Assembly (NCBI GenBank): GCA_004193205.1
Contig: RZUM01000002.1
Location: forward strand, 1 to 64,000
Reading direction: 5' to 3'
DNA length: 64,000 nt
From: Gordonia sediminis
GTDB taxonomy: Bacteria; Actinomycetota; Actinomycetes; Mycobacteriales; Mycobacteriaceae
Of the stretch, positions 29,112 to 37,802 are shown piece after piece. A program made the translations under genes and the position numbers. Below the pieces are notes generated by a model that ran no database searches, had not been told where the DNA came from, and saw only the letters and a program-made list of their open reading frames with translations. Each line of letters opens with the position of its first letter. Within the stretch, counting starts at the first letter, position 1.

Positions 29112-32100
29112 CTACAGCATGCACGACACGCAGTTCTCCACCTCGGTGCCCTCCAACGCCATCTGGCGCAGTCGGATGTAGTAGAGCGTCTTGATGCCTT
29201 TGCGCCAGGCGTAGATCTGCGCCTTGTTGACATCGCGAGTCGTGGCGGTGTCCTTGAAGAACAGCGTCAGACTCAGCCCCTGATCCACGTGCTGGGTGGC
29301 CGCGGCGTAGGTGTCGATGATCTTCTCGTAGCCGATCTCGTAGGCATCCTGGTAGTACTCCAGGTTGTCGTTGGTCATGTACGGCGCCGGGTAGTAGACG
29401 CGACCGATCTTGCCTTCCTTGCGGATCTCGACCTTCGCCGCGACCGGATGGATCGAGCTGGTGGAGTGGTTGATGTAGCTGATCGATCCGGTCGGAGGCA
29501 CCGCCTGCAGGTTCTGGTTGTAGATGCCGTCGCGCGCCACGGCGTCCTTCAGCTCCCGCCAGTCATCCTGGGTCGGGATGTGGATCCCGGCCTGACCGAA
29601 CAGATCGCGCACCTTCTGGGTCTGCGGCTCCCAGACCTTCTCGGTGTAGCGGTCGAAGAACTCGCCGCTGGCGTACTTCGACCGCTCGAAGCCGGCAAAC
29701 GTCTGACCGCGCTCGCGTGCGATCTTGTTCGACGCCCGCAGAGCGTGGAACAGAACCGTGTAGAAGTAGATGTTGGTGAAGTCGACACCCTCGTCACTGC
29801 CGTAGAAGACCCGCTCACGGGCCAGGTAGCCGTGCAGGTTCATCTGACCCAGACCGATCGCGTGGGATTCGTTGTTGCCCTTCTCGATCGACGGCACCGA
29901 GGTGATCGAGGTCTGATCACTGACCGCGGTGAGACCCCGGATCGCGGTCTCGATGGTCTGCCCGATGTCCGGCGAATCCATCGCCTTGGCGATGTTCAAC
30001 GATCCCAGGTTGCACGAGATGTCCTTGCCCACATGGGAATAGGACAGATCATCGTTGTACCTCGACGGCGTCGAGACCTGCAGGATCTCCGAGCACAGGT
30101 TCGAGTGGGTGATCTTCCCGTCAATCGGGTTGGCCCGATTCACCGTGTCCTCGAACATGATGTACGGGTAACCCGACTCGAACTGCAGCTCCGCGAGCGT
30201 CTGGAAGAACTCACGGGCTTTGATCTTGGTCTTGCGAATCCGCTTGTCCTCCACCATCTCGTGATACTTGTCGGTCACGTTGATGTCGGCGAAGGCCATA
30301 CCGTAGACGCGCTCGACGTCATACGGGCTGAACAGATACATGTCGTCGTTGGCCTTGGCCAACGCGAATGTGATGTCCGGGATGACCACACCGAGCGACA
30401 GCGTCTTGATGCGAATCTTCTCGTCCGCGTTCTCCCGTTTGGTGTCGAGGAACCGGTAGACGTCGGGGTGATGCGCGTGCAGGTAGACCGCACCCGCACC
30501 CTGCCGGGCGCCGAGCTGGTTCGCGTAGGAGAACGAGTCCTCGAGCAGCTTCATGATCGGGATGACGCCGGAGCTCTGGTTCTCGATCTGTTTGATCGGT
30601 GCGCCGTGCTCGCGAATGTTGCTGAGCAACAGGGCAACTCCGCCACCTCGCTTGGACAGCTGCAGCGCCGAGTTGATGGAGCGGCCGATGGATTCCATAT
30701 TGTCTTCGATGCGCAGGAGGAAGCAGTTGTGCACAACGGTTCCGCGAATCGAGTACGTGTGAGTCCCCGCGACGTGCAGGTTGTAAACCTTCTCTGGAGT
30801 CATGTCGGTGCGGACGATCTCCCGGACCCCGTACACGTGCCGACCGTGAACCACCTGATAGGTCGTCCGGAGCACACCCTTACGACCGACGTAGTTGTGC
30901 AGATTCTTGCCGACGTCGAGGATGAAATCCTCGTTGGTTCCGGGAAGTCCGGGAACGAAGACCTGACCGGTGATGTTTCCGGCTTGATTGACGTAGCGGC
31001 GGACGGTCGACATGATGCCCAGGCGGCGCAGGATCAGCTGAACCTGGTCGATCAGTTCGGGGTTGACCAGATCGAGCATCATGCCGCCGGTCGTGGAGCA
31101 TCCGTCCCCGCGGAACAGTCCCATGAGGAAGCCGCGCTGGAACTCCTCGTCGGCGGTCAACACGTCCGACGACAACAGCTTCGTGCCATAACCGGTGCCG
31201 GCAAGCGAAAGCAGCAGTTCGGCAACGACTTTGCTGTTGCACACCATCCGCACCGAATTGTCGGCATTGCTCTCGTAGAGCGTCAGATCCGTCGCAAACA
31301 CGCGCTTGAACGCGTCGGCGAGATCGTTCTGGTAGAAGAGTTCATGTGCACCCAGGGTGAAGTGGACGCCGTTGGGAACCGACCTGTCAGTGGACCGTTT
31401 GGACACATGTCCTTCCGCCACGTACCAGCCGAGGATCAGTCCGAGGTCGTACGACTCCTCGACGTAGCGATTGACAGAGTTGAAGGTCTGACTGTGGCGC
31501 TGCTTGTTGCGATGCTTCTTGTCGGTGTTCACCTTTCGGATCAGACCGTCGACCTCCTCATAGAGGCCTGAGCCGACATACTCCATCAGGTCATATCGCC
31601 GGGCATCACGAACTTCGGTGGGTGCGGTTGTGACGATGAAATCCGATGGATCAACGTCTTTGGCGGCCAGCCAGACGAAGCCGTTGAAGATGTCCGCACC
31701 GTCGCCGCCGATGATGGTATCCACATCGCGAGTCGTCCAGACAAGGATGGGATGCTCCGGCGTGCAGAGGATGGGCTCCTTGTGTCCGAAGTGCGAAATC
31801 GACACCAGGGCTTGATCGTTGGGGTTCTCGATGAGTTCCTCGACGCGCGCGTACGAGCCGTCGTGCGAGAGCACCCGGTCGCCGGGTCGCAACGATTCGA
31901 TCGCCTTGGGCCCATTGTCGGTGTCGATCGGCGTGCCCGCCGGGAAGCATGAAACCGGCTCACCGCGCTGCTTCTTGCCCGAGTTGAGGAAGGTCGGGGT
32001 GGCCGGCTGGAAGCGGCCGTCCATGATCTCGTCGACCAGGTTGCGGGCCAGGGCGGTGTCCCCGTCGGCCAGCGTGAGCGCGACCATGCAGACGCGGTCC

Positions 32101-32531
32101 TCGAACCGCTCGAGGTAGCGCTTGCCGTCGAAGGTCTTCAGCGTGTAGCTCGTGTAGTACTTAAAGGCGCCGAGGAAGGTCGGGAACCGGAACTTCTTCG
32201 AATAGGCATGCCCGAACAGGAGTTTCACGAACTCACGGTCGTAGCGCGCGAGGACCTCGGGCTCGTAGTAGTTCTCCTCGACGAGGTAGTCGAGCTTCTC
32301 GTCGAGGTCGTGGAAGAAGACCGTGTTCTGGTTGACGTGCTGCAGGAAGTACTGGTGGGCGGCCTCACGATCCTTCTCGAACTGGATCTTGCCGTCCGCG
32401 TCGTACAGATTGAGCATCGCGTTGAGAGCGTGGTAGTCCAGCTCACCGGGTGCGTGACCACTCGGGCCGGCGTGGAGTCCCGACTGGCTGGCAGACGCGG
32501 TCTCGGAGACGGGGGTGGCGGTTGGCGACAC
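29112..32531 (-). CDS. nrdE: Class Ib ribonucleotide reductase large subunit NrdE, interrupted by an intein
   Basis: The precursor has 1139 residues; removing the 408-residue intein leaves about 731, the normal NrdE size. Catalytic features are the first redox cysteine in [12 protein letters not shown] (split by the intein), the N-x-C-x-E set in [11 protein letters not shown], the partner cysteine in ISCNLGSLN, the tyrosine pair in [10 protein letters not shown] and the C-terminal thiol pair CVSC. It reduces ribonucleoside diphosphates with NrdF and receives electrons from NrdH. GTG 32531 follows AGGAG by five bases, so I prefer it to 32546. It is followed within 20 bases by the maleylpyruvate isomerase-family gene. 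Confidence 0.96.
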   Translation of the reverse strand: MSPTATPVSETASASQSGLHAGPSGHAPGELDYHALNAMLNLYDADGKIQFEKDREAAHQYFLQHVNQNTVFFHDLDEKLDYLVEENYYEPEVLARYDREFVKLLFGHAYSKKFRFPTFLGAFKYYTSYTLKTFDGKRYLERFEDRVCMVALTLADGDTALARNLVDEIMDGRFQPATPTFLNSGKKQRGEPVSCFPAGTPIDTDNGPKAIESLRPGDRVLSHDGSYARVEELIENPNDQALVSISHFGHKEPILCTPEHPILVWTTRDVDTIIGGDGADIFNGFVWLAAKDVDPSDFIVTTAPTEVRDARRYDLMEYVGSGLYEEVDGLIRKVNTDKKHRNKQRHSQTFNSVNRYVEESYDLGLILGWYVAEGHVSKRSTDRSVPNGVHFTLGAHELFYQNDLADAFKRVFATDLTLYESNADNSVRMVCNSKVVAELLLSLAGTGYGTKLLSSDVLTADEEFQRGFLMGLFRGDGCSTTGGMMLDLVNPELIDQVQLILRRLGIMSTVRRYVNQAGNITGQVFVPGLPGTNEDFILDVGKNLHNYVGRKGVLRTTYQVVHGRHVYGVREIVRTDMTPEKVYNLHVAGTHTYSIRGTVVHNCFLLRIEDNMESIGRSINSALQLSKRGGGVALLLSNIREHGAPIKQIENQSSGVIPIMKLLEDSFSYANQLGARQGAGAVYLHAHHPDVYRFLDTKRENADEKIRIKTLSLGVVIPDITFALAKANDDMYLFSPYDVERVYGMAFADINVTDKYHEMVEDKRIRKTKIKAREFFQTLAELQFESGYPYIMFEDTVNRANPIDGKITHSNLCSEILQVSTPSRYNDDLSYSHVGKDISCNLGSLNIAKAMDSPDIGQTIETAIRGLTAVSDQTSITSVPSIEKGNNESHAIGLGQMNLHGYLARERVFYGSDEGVDFTNIYFYTVLFHALRASNKIARERGQTFAGFERSKYASGEFFDRYTEKVWEPQTQKVRDLFGQAGIHIPTQDDWRELKDAVARDGIYNQNLQAVPPTGSISYINHSTSSIHPVAAKVEIRKEGKIGRVYYPAPYMTNDNLEYYQDAYEIGYEKIIDTYAAATQHVDQGLSLTLFFKDTATTRDVNKAQIYAWRKGIKTLYYIRLRQMALEGTEVENCVSCML
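30726..31949 (-). other. LAGLIDADG homing intein inside NrdE (408 residues)
   Basis: The intein begins with cysteine ([10 protein letters not shown]) directly after EPVS and ends VVHN before the extein cysteine of CFLLRIEDN. The splicing blocks are present: block A with [13 protein letters not shown], block B CTPEHPIL (T63, H66 of the intein), block [14 protein letters not shown] and block G VVHN. Two LAGLIDADG motifs occur: [13 protein letters not shown] (169-181) and [11 protein letters not shown] (274-284), so the homing endonuclease looks intact. One stretch inside it (31501-31560) is 53% GC by hand count, lower than surrounding genes. The +1 cysteine is the NrdE redox cysteine. Confidence 0.96.
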
Positions 32532-32606
32532 GAAGACTCCTGGCACTAGATGGTCGTTATGAGGAAAAAGTACTCGGTGGGTCCGACAAACTCTGGGGCC
32601 GACAAC

Positions 32607-33077
32607 TCAGGCGCGCGCGGCGGTGAGTACGGCCCGGGCCGGATCGGTGAACGATGGGCTGTGCGCGAAGTCCGCGAGCCCGGCGCGGACGCGGTCGACG
32701 TCGTCGGCGGTGCCCATCAACTCGAACCGATAGAGGTAGGGCACCCCGCATTTGCGCGAGATGATGTCGCCGGCGTAGCAGAACTCCTCACCGAAGTTCG
32801 TGTTGCCCGCGGCGATCACACCCCGGATCAGGGCGCGGTTGTGCTCGTTGTTCAGGAACTTGATGACCTGCTTCGGCACGAAGCCGCCCCCGATCGGCGA
32901 CGACGCCTTGCCGCCGCCGTAGGTCGGGCAGATCAGGACATAGGGTTCGTCGACGCGAAACCCACCGGCCCGATCGATCAGCGGGATCCGCACGGTGCGC
33001 ATCCCCAGCTTCTCGACGAACCGATGGGTGTTCTCCGACACCGACGAGAAGTAGACGATCAACGGTGTCGGACCCAT
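32607..33077 (-). CDS. nrdI: NrdI flavodoxin-like activator of class Ib ribonucleotide reductase
   Basis: 156 residues. [20 protein letters not shown] is the FMN phosphate-binding loop of NrdI, with [25 protein letters not shown] and [19 protein letters not shown] further on. NrdI delivers oxidant to the NrdF dimanganese site. ATG 33077 has GGAGG about ten bases upstream. It lies between nrdH and nrdE in the usual nrdHIE order. The 152-base gap to nrdH is long for this operon and contains a short repeated TGTCTYGTCTGAACGC. Confidence 0.95.
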   Translation of the reverse strand: MGPTPLIVYFSSVSENTHRFVEKLGMRTVRIPLIDRAGGFRVDEPYVLICPTYGGGKASSPIGGGFVPKQVIKFLNNEHNRALIRGVIAAGNTNFGEEFCYAGDIISRKCGVPYLYRFELMGTADDVDRVRAGLADFAHSPSFTDPARAVLTAARA

Positions 33078-33229
33078 CGCTCGTACACCTCCGTCGGCTT
33101 GGCTGACTGTCTTGTCTGAACGCTGTCTCGTCTGAACGCCGACTTGTCGGATCCAGGCCCCACATCCAGGCTACGACGCTCGATCCGGCTTCCCCTTCGG
33201 ATCACCACGCCCAGCCGCGGACCCGAGCC

Positions 33230-33463
33230 TCAGGCCGCGTTGACGGCGATCGCCTTGATGCGGTCCGGACGGAAGCCCGACCAGTGTTCGTCACCGACGA
33301 CCACCACGGGCGCCTGCAGGTAGCCCAGTGCCATCACGTAGTCACGGGCCTCGGCATCCTCACTGATGTCGACGACCTCGTACTCCAGCCCCTGCTTGTC
33401 GAGCGCCTTGTAGGTCGCGTTGCACTGGACGCAGGCGGGCTTGGTGTAGACGGTGATGGCCAT
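33230..33463 (-). CDS. nrdH: Glutaredoxin-like protein NrdH
   Basis: 77 residues from ATG 33463, which has AAGGAG seven bases upstream. The redox motif is CVQC in VYTKPACVQCNATYKALDKQG, and GYLQAPVVVVGDEHWSGFRPDRI holds the conserved cis-proline and substrate-binding region. NrdH is the thioredoxin-reductase-dependent electron donor of NrdE. It is the first gene of the nrdHIE unit. Its promoter is about 300 bases upstream, leaving an unusually long untranslated leader. Confidence 0.95.
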   Translation of the reverse strand: MAITVYTKPACVQCNATYKALDKQGLEYEVVDISEDAEARDYVMALGYLQAPVVVVGDEHWSGFRPDRIKAIAVNAA

Positions 33464-33486
33464 CAAAGTTCTCCTTGCTCGATCTC

Positions 33487-33543
33487 GCTGACACTGCTGG
33501 ATCTGGCTGACGCTGGTGGTTCTGGCTGACGCTGGTGAATCTC
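33487..33543. repeat. Three tandem 19-bp repeats in the nrdH leader
   Basis: Units at 33487-33505 (GCTGACACTGCTGGATCTG), 33506-33524 (GCTGACGCTGGTGGTTCTG) and 33525-33543 (GCTGACGCTGGTGAATCTC) are joined without gaps. They would lie in the 5' untranslated RNA of nrdH, starting 23 bases before its start codon. Role unknown; they could bind a protein or shape the leader RNA. Confidence 0.75.
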
Positions 33544-33746
33544 ACTGGATCGGCTTGCGGTCTGCTGCTCTGGCTCCACCCGATTCAGGCGTCGCCGTCC
33601 GCTCCACTTAAGGTGCGGACCCCGTCTCCCGCGGTCACCGGCGACGGACACTTTCCCAACGTGAAGAAAGTGACCCAGATCACCGACTTCGTGGCGTCAT
33701 CCGCGCAATCACTCGCTGCTCGTCGTCTGCCTCGCTGGTGTCCAAA

Positions 33747-33762
33747 ACACTACACCTAGTGT
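33747..33762. promoter_or_regulatory. NrdR box (downstream of the pair)
   Basis: ACACTACACCTAGTGT matches the NrdR box pattern acaCwAtATaTwGtgt at its outer positions and is a near-palindrome. It sits just past the -10 hexamer of the nrdH promoter, over the expected transcription start. NrdR represses nrd genes when dATP is plentiful. Confidence 0.85.
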
Positions 33763-33766
33763 GTGA

Positions 33767-33795
33767 CATTTAGGTGCACCACAAGGGGTTGTGAA
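33767..33795 (-). promoter_or_regulatory. Promoter of the nrdHIE operon with the second NrdR box
   Basis: On the minus strand a -35 TTCACA (33795-33790), 17-base spacer and -10 TAAATG (33772-33767) can be read. The second NrdR box CCACAAGGGGTTGTGA (33779-33794) covers the -35 end. The two boxes are 32 bases centre to centre, three helical turns, the usual NrdR arrangement. Confidence 0.7.
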
Positions 33796-33860
33796 TAACA
33801 TTCGTGAAACTTGCAGGTCGCAGCGCGTGCGCGATCGTGAATCCCGGCGTGTCCGGCGTG

Positions 33861-33913
33861 TCGTCCACACGTTGTCCCACCCTTGTCCACAACATGTCCC
33901 ACGATCGTCCACA
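33861..33913. promoter_or_regulatory. Five DnaA-box-like 9-mers at exact 11-bp spacing
   Basis: 9-mers start at 33861 (TCGTCCACA), 33872 (TTGTCCCAC), 33883 (TTGTCCACA), 33894 (ATGTCCCAC) and 33905 (TCGTCCACA). The middle one equals the actinobacterial DnaA box TTGTCCACA; the first and last differ by one base. All five share GTCC in the same helical phase. The array is about 65 bases upstream of the nrdH promoter -35. In E. coli DnaA boxes upstream of nrdAB regulate it, so a similar role is inferred. Confidence 0.7.
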
Positions 33914-33989
33914 GCCAGACAGAACAACGCGCCGTCGCAGGGCTCCGAAATGCCCCGCGACGGCGCGCGAAAAGTCCGATGGACCGGAC

Positions 33990-34562
33990 TCAGACGGCGA
34001 CTACGCTCGCCTCACCGACGAGCAGGCCGACGGCGACGACGACCTGGGCGACCACATCGGCGTCGCCGACCCCGTTCTCACCGAGGGCCGAGGTCTGGAT
34101 GCCGACCTCCACATCCTCGACGACCCGGCCGCCGGCGATCCGGACCGACTTGCGGGTGTCCTCCCGCGACCAGGTACCCGCATAGCGGCCGAGGGCCGCG
34201 CCGATCACGCCGACCGCCTTGTTCGACAGGGCGCCGGAGCCGTAGGGCCGCGAGAGCCAGTCGATGGCGTTCTTGAGGACCGCCGGGATGGTGCCGTTGT
34301 ATTCGGGCGTGACCAGCAGCACGGCATCCGCGGCGGCCACGGCCTCGCGCAGCGCCTCGACACCGGCGGGCAGGGTTGCCCCCGCGGTGATCGACGGGTC
34401 GTCGTCCTCGCTGTAGAACGGCAACTCACCCAGACCCTCCACGATGCGGACCGCCGCACCGGAGGGCGCGTTGTCCACGGCGACCTGCGCCAGCGCCCGG
34501 TTGATCGAGTCCTTCCGCAGGCTTCCCACCAGCGCGACAATCTCCACGTTCTTCTCCGACAC
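33990..34562 (-). CDS. NADPH-dependent FMN reductase (Rv3054c-like)
   Basis: 190 residues of flavodoxin-like fold. IVALVGSLRKDSINRALAQV is the FMN phosphate loop, and LLVTPEYNGTIPAVLKNAIDWLSRP the flavin-stacking motif of the NADPH-dependent FMN/quinone reductase family. GTG 34562 follows GAGGAG. It is divergent from a TetR regulator, and the 20-bp palindrome between them suggests this is the regulated target. The same pair follows nrdH in M. tuberculosis. Possible role in quinone or flavin reduction during redox stress. Confidence 0.92.
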   Translation of the reverse strand: MSEKNVEIVALVGSLRKDSINRALAQVAVDNAPSGAAVRIVEGLGELPFYSEDDDPSITAGATLPAGVEALREAVAAADAVLLVTPEYNGTIPAVLKNAIDWLSRPYGSGALSNKAVGVIGAALGRYAGTWSREDTRKSVRIAGGRVVEDVEVGIQTSALGENGVGDADVVAQVVVAVGLLVGEASVVAV

Positions 34563-34600
34563 GTTCGCTCCTCTAAGTTCTTGCCAAGTACGCCCATCTC

Positions 34601-34620
34601 AACCGGACCATGGTCCGATT
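34601..34620. promoter_or_regulatory. TetR-type operator between the FMN reductase and its regulator
   Basis: AACCGGACCATGGTCCGATT is a 20-base inverted repeat with one mismatched pair; its inner 14 bases (34604-34617) are a perfect palindrome. It lies in the 72-base gap between the two divergent starts, 38 bases from the reductase start and 14 from the regulator start, so the TetR protein probably controls both. Confidence 0.75.
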
Positions 34621-34634
34621 AATTTCCGGATGCG

Positions 34635-35285
34635 GTGAACAGTTACCCTCATCACGTGTCGACAGGTCCAAACGGCGATCTCATCCCCCTCCGCCTCTCC
34701 GGTGGTGGCGAGACCGAGCGTGCCGACGCGGCACGCAATCGGCGCCTGCTGCTCGCCGCCGCCAAGAACCTCATCGACACCCAGGGTGCCGCGGCGGTGA
34801 CGATGGACGCCGTCGCCCGCGAGGCGGGCGTGGGCAAGGGCACAGTGTTCCGCCGCTTCGGCAGCCGCACGGGTCTGATGATCGCGCTGCTCGACCATTC
34901 CGAGGCCGAGATCCAACGGGCCTACCTCTTCGGTCCCGAACCGCTCGGGCCGGGGGCGCCGCCGCTCGATCGCCTGCTGGCCTACGGACGCGCCCGGCTC
35001 AAGTTGACCGTCGACCATCTCGACGTCCTCATCGAGGCGGGTAGCACCGCGGCCGACTTCATGAATCACCCGGTGTGGGCAGCGTCCAACCGACACGTGC
35101 AGATCCTGTTGCGCCAGCTCGGTTTCGGCGATCGCATCGATGTCGTCTCGATCGCGGTGCAGGCGCCGCTCAGCGCCGACTCGGTCAAGTATTTCCGTGA
35201 CGGCGTCGGCCTCGACCTCGAAACCATCACGGCCCAATGGGAACAGATGGTGAGCACCCTCGTGGCCGGCCTGGACGGCCGCTGA
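34635..35285 (+). CDS. TetR/AcrR-family transcriptional regulator (Rv3055-like)
   Basis: 216 residues. The helix-turn-helix is in GAAAVTMDAVAREAGVGKGTVFRRFGSRTGLMIAL. The C-terminal ligand domain is typical in length. GTG 34635 or the in-frame GTG 34656 could start it; neither has a good ribosome site. It is divergent from an FMN reductase and shares the palindromic operator at 34601-34620, so autoregulation plus control of the reductase is likely. Ligand unknown. Confidence 0.9.
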   Translation: MNSYPHHVSTGPNGDLIPLRLSGGGETERADAARNRRLLLAAAKNLIDTQGAAAVTMDAVAREAGVGKGTVFRRFGSRTGLMIALLDHSEAEIQRAYLFGPEPLGPGAPPLDRLLAYGRARLKLTVDHLDVLIEAGSTAADFMNHPVWAASNRHVQILLRQLGFGDRIDVVSIAVQAPLSADSVKYFRDGVGLDLETITAQWEQMVSTLVAGLDGR

Positions 35286-35382
35286 GGCCACACCCCCGTC
35301 CGCCTCGACGCGCACCATCCTGAGATCCGCCTTAGTCTGAGGAGCACGACGGGGTTCGACGAGTTCGAAGGGGTTGTAGCAC

Positions 35383-36543
35383 ATGAAGGCCGTCATCATC
35401 GGCGCAGGTATGGGTGGGCTGAGCGCCGCCATCGCACTCAAACAACTCGGTCACGACGTCGAGGTGTACGAACAGGTCACCGAGAACAAGCCGGTCGGAG
35501 CGGCCATCTCGGTGTGGTCCAACGGGGTCAAGTGCCTCAACCACCTCGGGCTCGAGAGCGAGACCGCGGCCCTCGGTGGCATCGTCGACTCGATGTCCTA
35601 CATCGACGGTTTCACCGGCGAGACGATGTGCCGGTTCAGCATGCAGCCGTTGATCGACGAGGTCGGGCAGCGTCCGTATCCGGTCGCTCGGGCCGAACTG
35701 CAGCTGATGCTGATGGAGGGCTACGGCATCGACGACATCCACTTCGGTATGAAGATGGTCGCCGTCAGCGACGGAGACGATGCAGCGACAGTCGAATTCG
35801 CCGACGGTTCAACAGTTTCCGCAGATGTGGTGATCTCCGCGGACGGCGCGAAGTCCTTGACGCGCGAGTATGTACTCGGCCACCCGGTGGAGCGACGTTA
35901 CGCCGGCTACGTCAACTTCAACGGTCTCGTGGAGGTCGACGAGGCGATCGGTCCCGCCACCGAGTGGACCACCTACGTCGGTGACGGTAAGCGCGTCTCG
36001 GCGATGCCGATCGCGGGCAACCGCTTCTACTTCTTCTTCGATGTCACGATGCCCGAGGGACAGCCCTACGAACGCGGTACCGCTCGCGAGGTACTCGCCG
36101 AGCACTTCGCCGGCTGGGCACCGGGCGTTCAGGCCCTGATCGCCGCCCTCGACCCGGCGACCACGAATCGCGTGGAGATCCTCGACCTCGACCCGTTTCA
36201 CACCTGGGTCAAGGGCCGGGTCGCGATTCTCGGGGATGCCGCCCACAACACCACCCCCGACATCGGCCAGGGTGGCTGTTCGGCGATGGAGGACGCGGTC
36301 GCCCTGCAATTCGCGTTCCGGGACAACCCCGACGACGTGTACGCCGCGCTGAAGGCCTACGAGGCTGCCCGCACGGAGCGGGCCGGGGATCTCGTGCTGC
36401 GGGCCCGCAAGCGCTGCGATGTGACCCATGCGAAGGACCCGGCCGCGACCGAGGCGTGGTACGAGGAGTTGCGCTCCGAGGACGGCAGCCGGATCATCGG
36501 CGGCATCGTCTCCAACATCGTCGGCGGACCGTTGACCTCCTGA
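35383..36543 (+). CDS. hpxO: FAD-dependent urate hydroxylase HpxO
   Basis: 386 residues. MKAVIIGAGMGGLSAAIALKQ is the FAD Rossmann motif; KPVGAAISVWSNGVKCLNHLG, RRYAGYVNFNGLVEVDEA, the middle motif with ISADGAKS, and GDAAHNTTPDIGQGGCSAMEDAV closely follow the sequence I remember for Klebsiella HpxO. It converts urate to 5-hydroxyisourate using NADH and oxygen. No other purine catabolism gene is visible nearby, so the pathway must lie elsewhere. ATG 35383 starts the protein; GGGG is the only Shine-Dalgarno-like element. Confidence 0.9.
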   Translation: MKAVIIGAGMGGLSAAIALKQLGHDVEVYEQVTENKPVGAAISVWSNGVKCLNHLGLESETAALGGIVDSMSYIDGFTGETMCRFSMQPLIDEVGQRPYPVARAELQLMLMEGYGIDDIHFGMKMVAVSDGDDAATVEFADGSTVSADVVISADGAKSLTREYVLGHPVERRYAGYVNFNGLVEVDEAIGPATEWTTYVGDGKRVSAMPIAGNRFYFFFDVTMPEGQPYERGTAREVLAEHFAGWAPGVQALIAALDPATTNRVEILDLDPFHTWVKGRVAILGDAAHNTTPDIGQGGCSAMEDAVALQFAFRDNPDDVYAALKAYEAARTERAGDLVLRARKRCDVTHAKDPAATEAWYEELRSEDGSRIIGGIVSNIVGGPLTS

Positions 36544-36551
36544 GCCCGCCC

Positions 36552-37802
36552 TCAGCCCCCGGCGCCGAACGGGACGAGGGCACGGACGAAGACTGCTCGC
36601 GACGACCCCGCGTGCACCACGACGTCCGGTTCGTCGTCGCCGATCCAGATGGCTTGTCCGGCCGGGACGGTGACCGACCTGCCACCGGCCGGACGAACCT
36701 CGATGGCGCCACCGAGCACCGCGAGGATCTGGGGGCCGGGCATGTCGAAGCAGATCGAGGAGGGGTCGCGCAGTCCGGTACCGTCGAGTTCCACCCGCGA
36801 CAGCCGGAACTCCGGCGCGGGCGTCAGATAGATGCGTTCGGCTCCGACGGTGCGGATCGCGGGGGTCAGCGTGGCGACGTCGACCGGCGTGAAGTCGAGC
36901 ACGCGCAGCAGCTCCGGGACGTCGATGTGCTTGGGTGTCAGGCCGCCGCGCAGCACGTTGTCGGAGTTCGCCATGATCTCCACGCCGGTTCCGTGCAGGT
37001 AGGCATGGAGATTTCCGGCCGACAGAAACAGGGCCTCTCCCGGTTGCAGGCGAATCCGGTTGAGCAGCAACGCCGCCAGGACCCCGGGGTCACGCGGGTA
37101 CATCTCACCCAGCTCCAGGACGGTCCGCAGGACCGGGACGAACCGCGAATCGCCCGAACTCAGCAGATTCACCGCGCCGGTGAGCACCGCCGGCACCAAT
37201 GCGCTGATACTCGCATCGGGTAGCGTCAGCCACGTCGTGAACAGGGCACGCAAACCCTCCGAATCCGGCTGTCCGGCAAGCATTCCCAAGTACGGATCGA
37301 GTTCGGAGACCTGCAGCTCCCGCATCAGCTCGACGGTGAGGGCCGGATCCCGGAAACCCGCGAGCGCGTCGAACTCGGTGAGCGCGACGATGAGTTCGGG
37401 TTTGTGCCACGGATCCCGGTAGTTGCGGTCGGCGGCATCGAGCGGCAGCCCCAGGGCGTTCTCCCGTTCGAATCCCTCCCGGGCCTGCTCGGCACTCGGG
37501 TGTGCCTGCAGCGACAACGGCTCCTCCGCGGCGAGCACCTTCAGCAGGAAGGGCAGTCGACCACCGAACGCGTCCGTGATGGGCGTACCCAACATCGCGA
37601 CCCGGTCGGCGTCGATCGCGGTCAGCAGATCGGTGTCGGGCGCGCCATCGGGGTGCAGGCAGAGCGCCGGAGCCGCCTGGTGGGCACCGAACCACAGCTC
37701 GGCCTCCGGGTGCGGCGACGGGACGGGCTTTCCCCGCAAGGATGCGATCGCGGTACGCGATCCCCACGCGTAGGGACGCACCACTCCCTCGAGAACTCTC
37801 AT
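36552..37802 (-). CDS. manA: Mannose-6-phosphate isomerase ManA
   Basis: 416 residues of type I phosphomannose isomerase. Zinc ligands are in LSLQAHPSAEQAREGF (Gln, His), WHKPELIVALTEF (Glu) and LSAGNLHAYLHGTGVEIMANSDN (His), with GGLTPKHIDVPELLRVLDF after it. It links fructose-6-phosphate to mannose-6-phosphate for mannan, lipomannan and glycolipid synthesis. ATG 37802 overlaps the stop of the tobH-like gene by one base (TGATG), so they are coupled. Same order as Mtb Rv3255c-Rv3256c. Confidence 0.95.
   Translation of the reverse strand: MRVLEGVVRPYAWGSRTAIASLRGKPVPSPHPEAELWFGAHQAAPALCLHPDGAPDTDLLTAIDADRVAMLGTPITDAFGGRLPFLLKVLAAEEPLSLQAHPSAEQAREGFERENALGLPLDAADRNYRDPWHKPELIVALTEFDALAGFRDPALTVELMRELQVSELDPYLGMLAGQPDSEGLRALFTTWLTLPDASISALVPAVLTGAVNLLSSGDSRFVPVLRTVLELGEMYPRDPGVLAALLLNRIRLQPGEALFLSAGNLHAYLHGTGVEIMANSDNVLRGGLTPKHIDVPELLRVLDFTPVDVATLTPAIRTVGAERIYLTPAPEFRLSRVELDGTGLRDPSSICFDMPGPQILAVLGGAIEVRPAGGRSVTVPAGQAIWIGDDEPDVVVHAGSSRAVFVRALVPFGAGG

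Larger units (their letters stand above)
33464..33989. other. Long regulatory region upstream of nrdH (526 bases)
   Basis: No convincing gene. Reading from the flavin reductase end toward nrdH it holds an 11-bp phased DnaA-box-like array (33861-33913), a promoter with two NrdR boxes (33747-33795), an unexplained stretch of about 200 bases, a tandem 19-mer (33487-33543) and the nrdH ribosome site. The individual elements are listed separately. Confidence 0.7.

Noticed and set aside
33464-33746. Adenosylcobalamin riboswitch in the nrdH leader
   Set aside because: No conserved B12-box pattern (GCCACTG) on the minus strand; class Ib reductases are not usually under B12 control.
33861-33913. Chromosome replication origin from the DnaA-box cluster
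   Set aside because: No dnaA, dnaN, recF or rpmH nearby, and the cluster is tiny and promoter-linked; a regulatory site is more likely.
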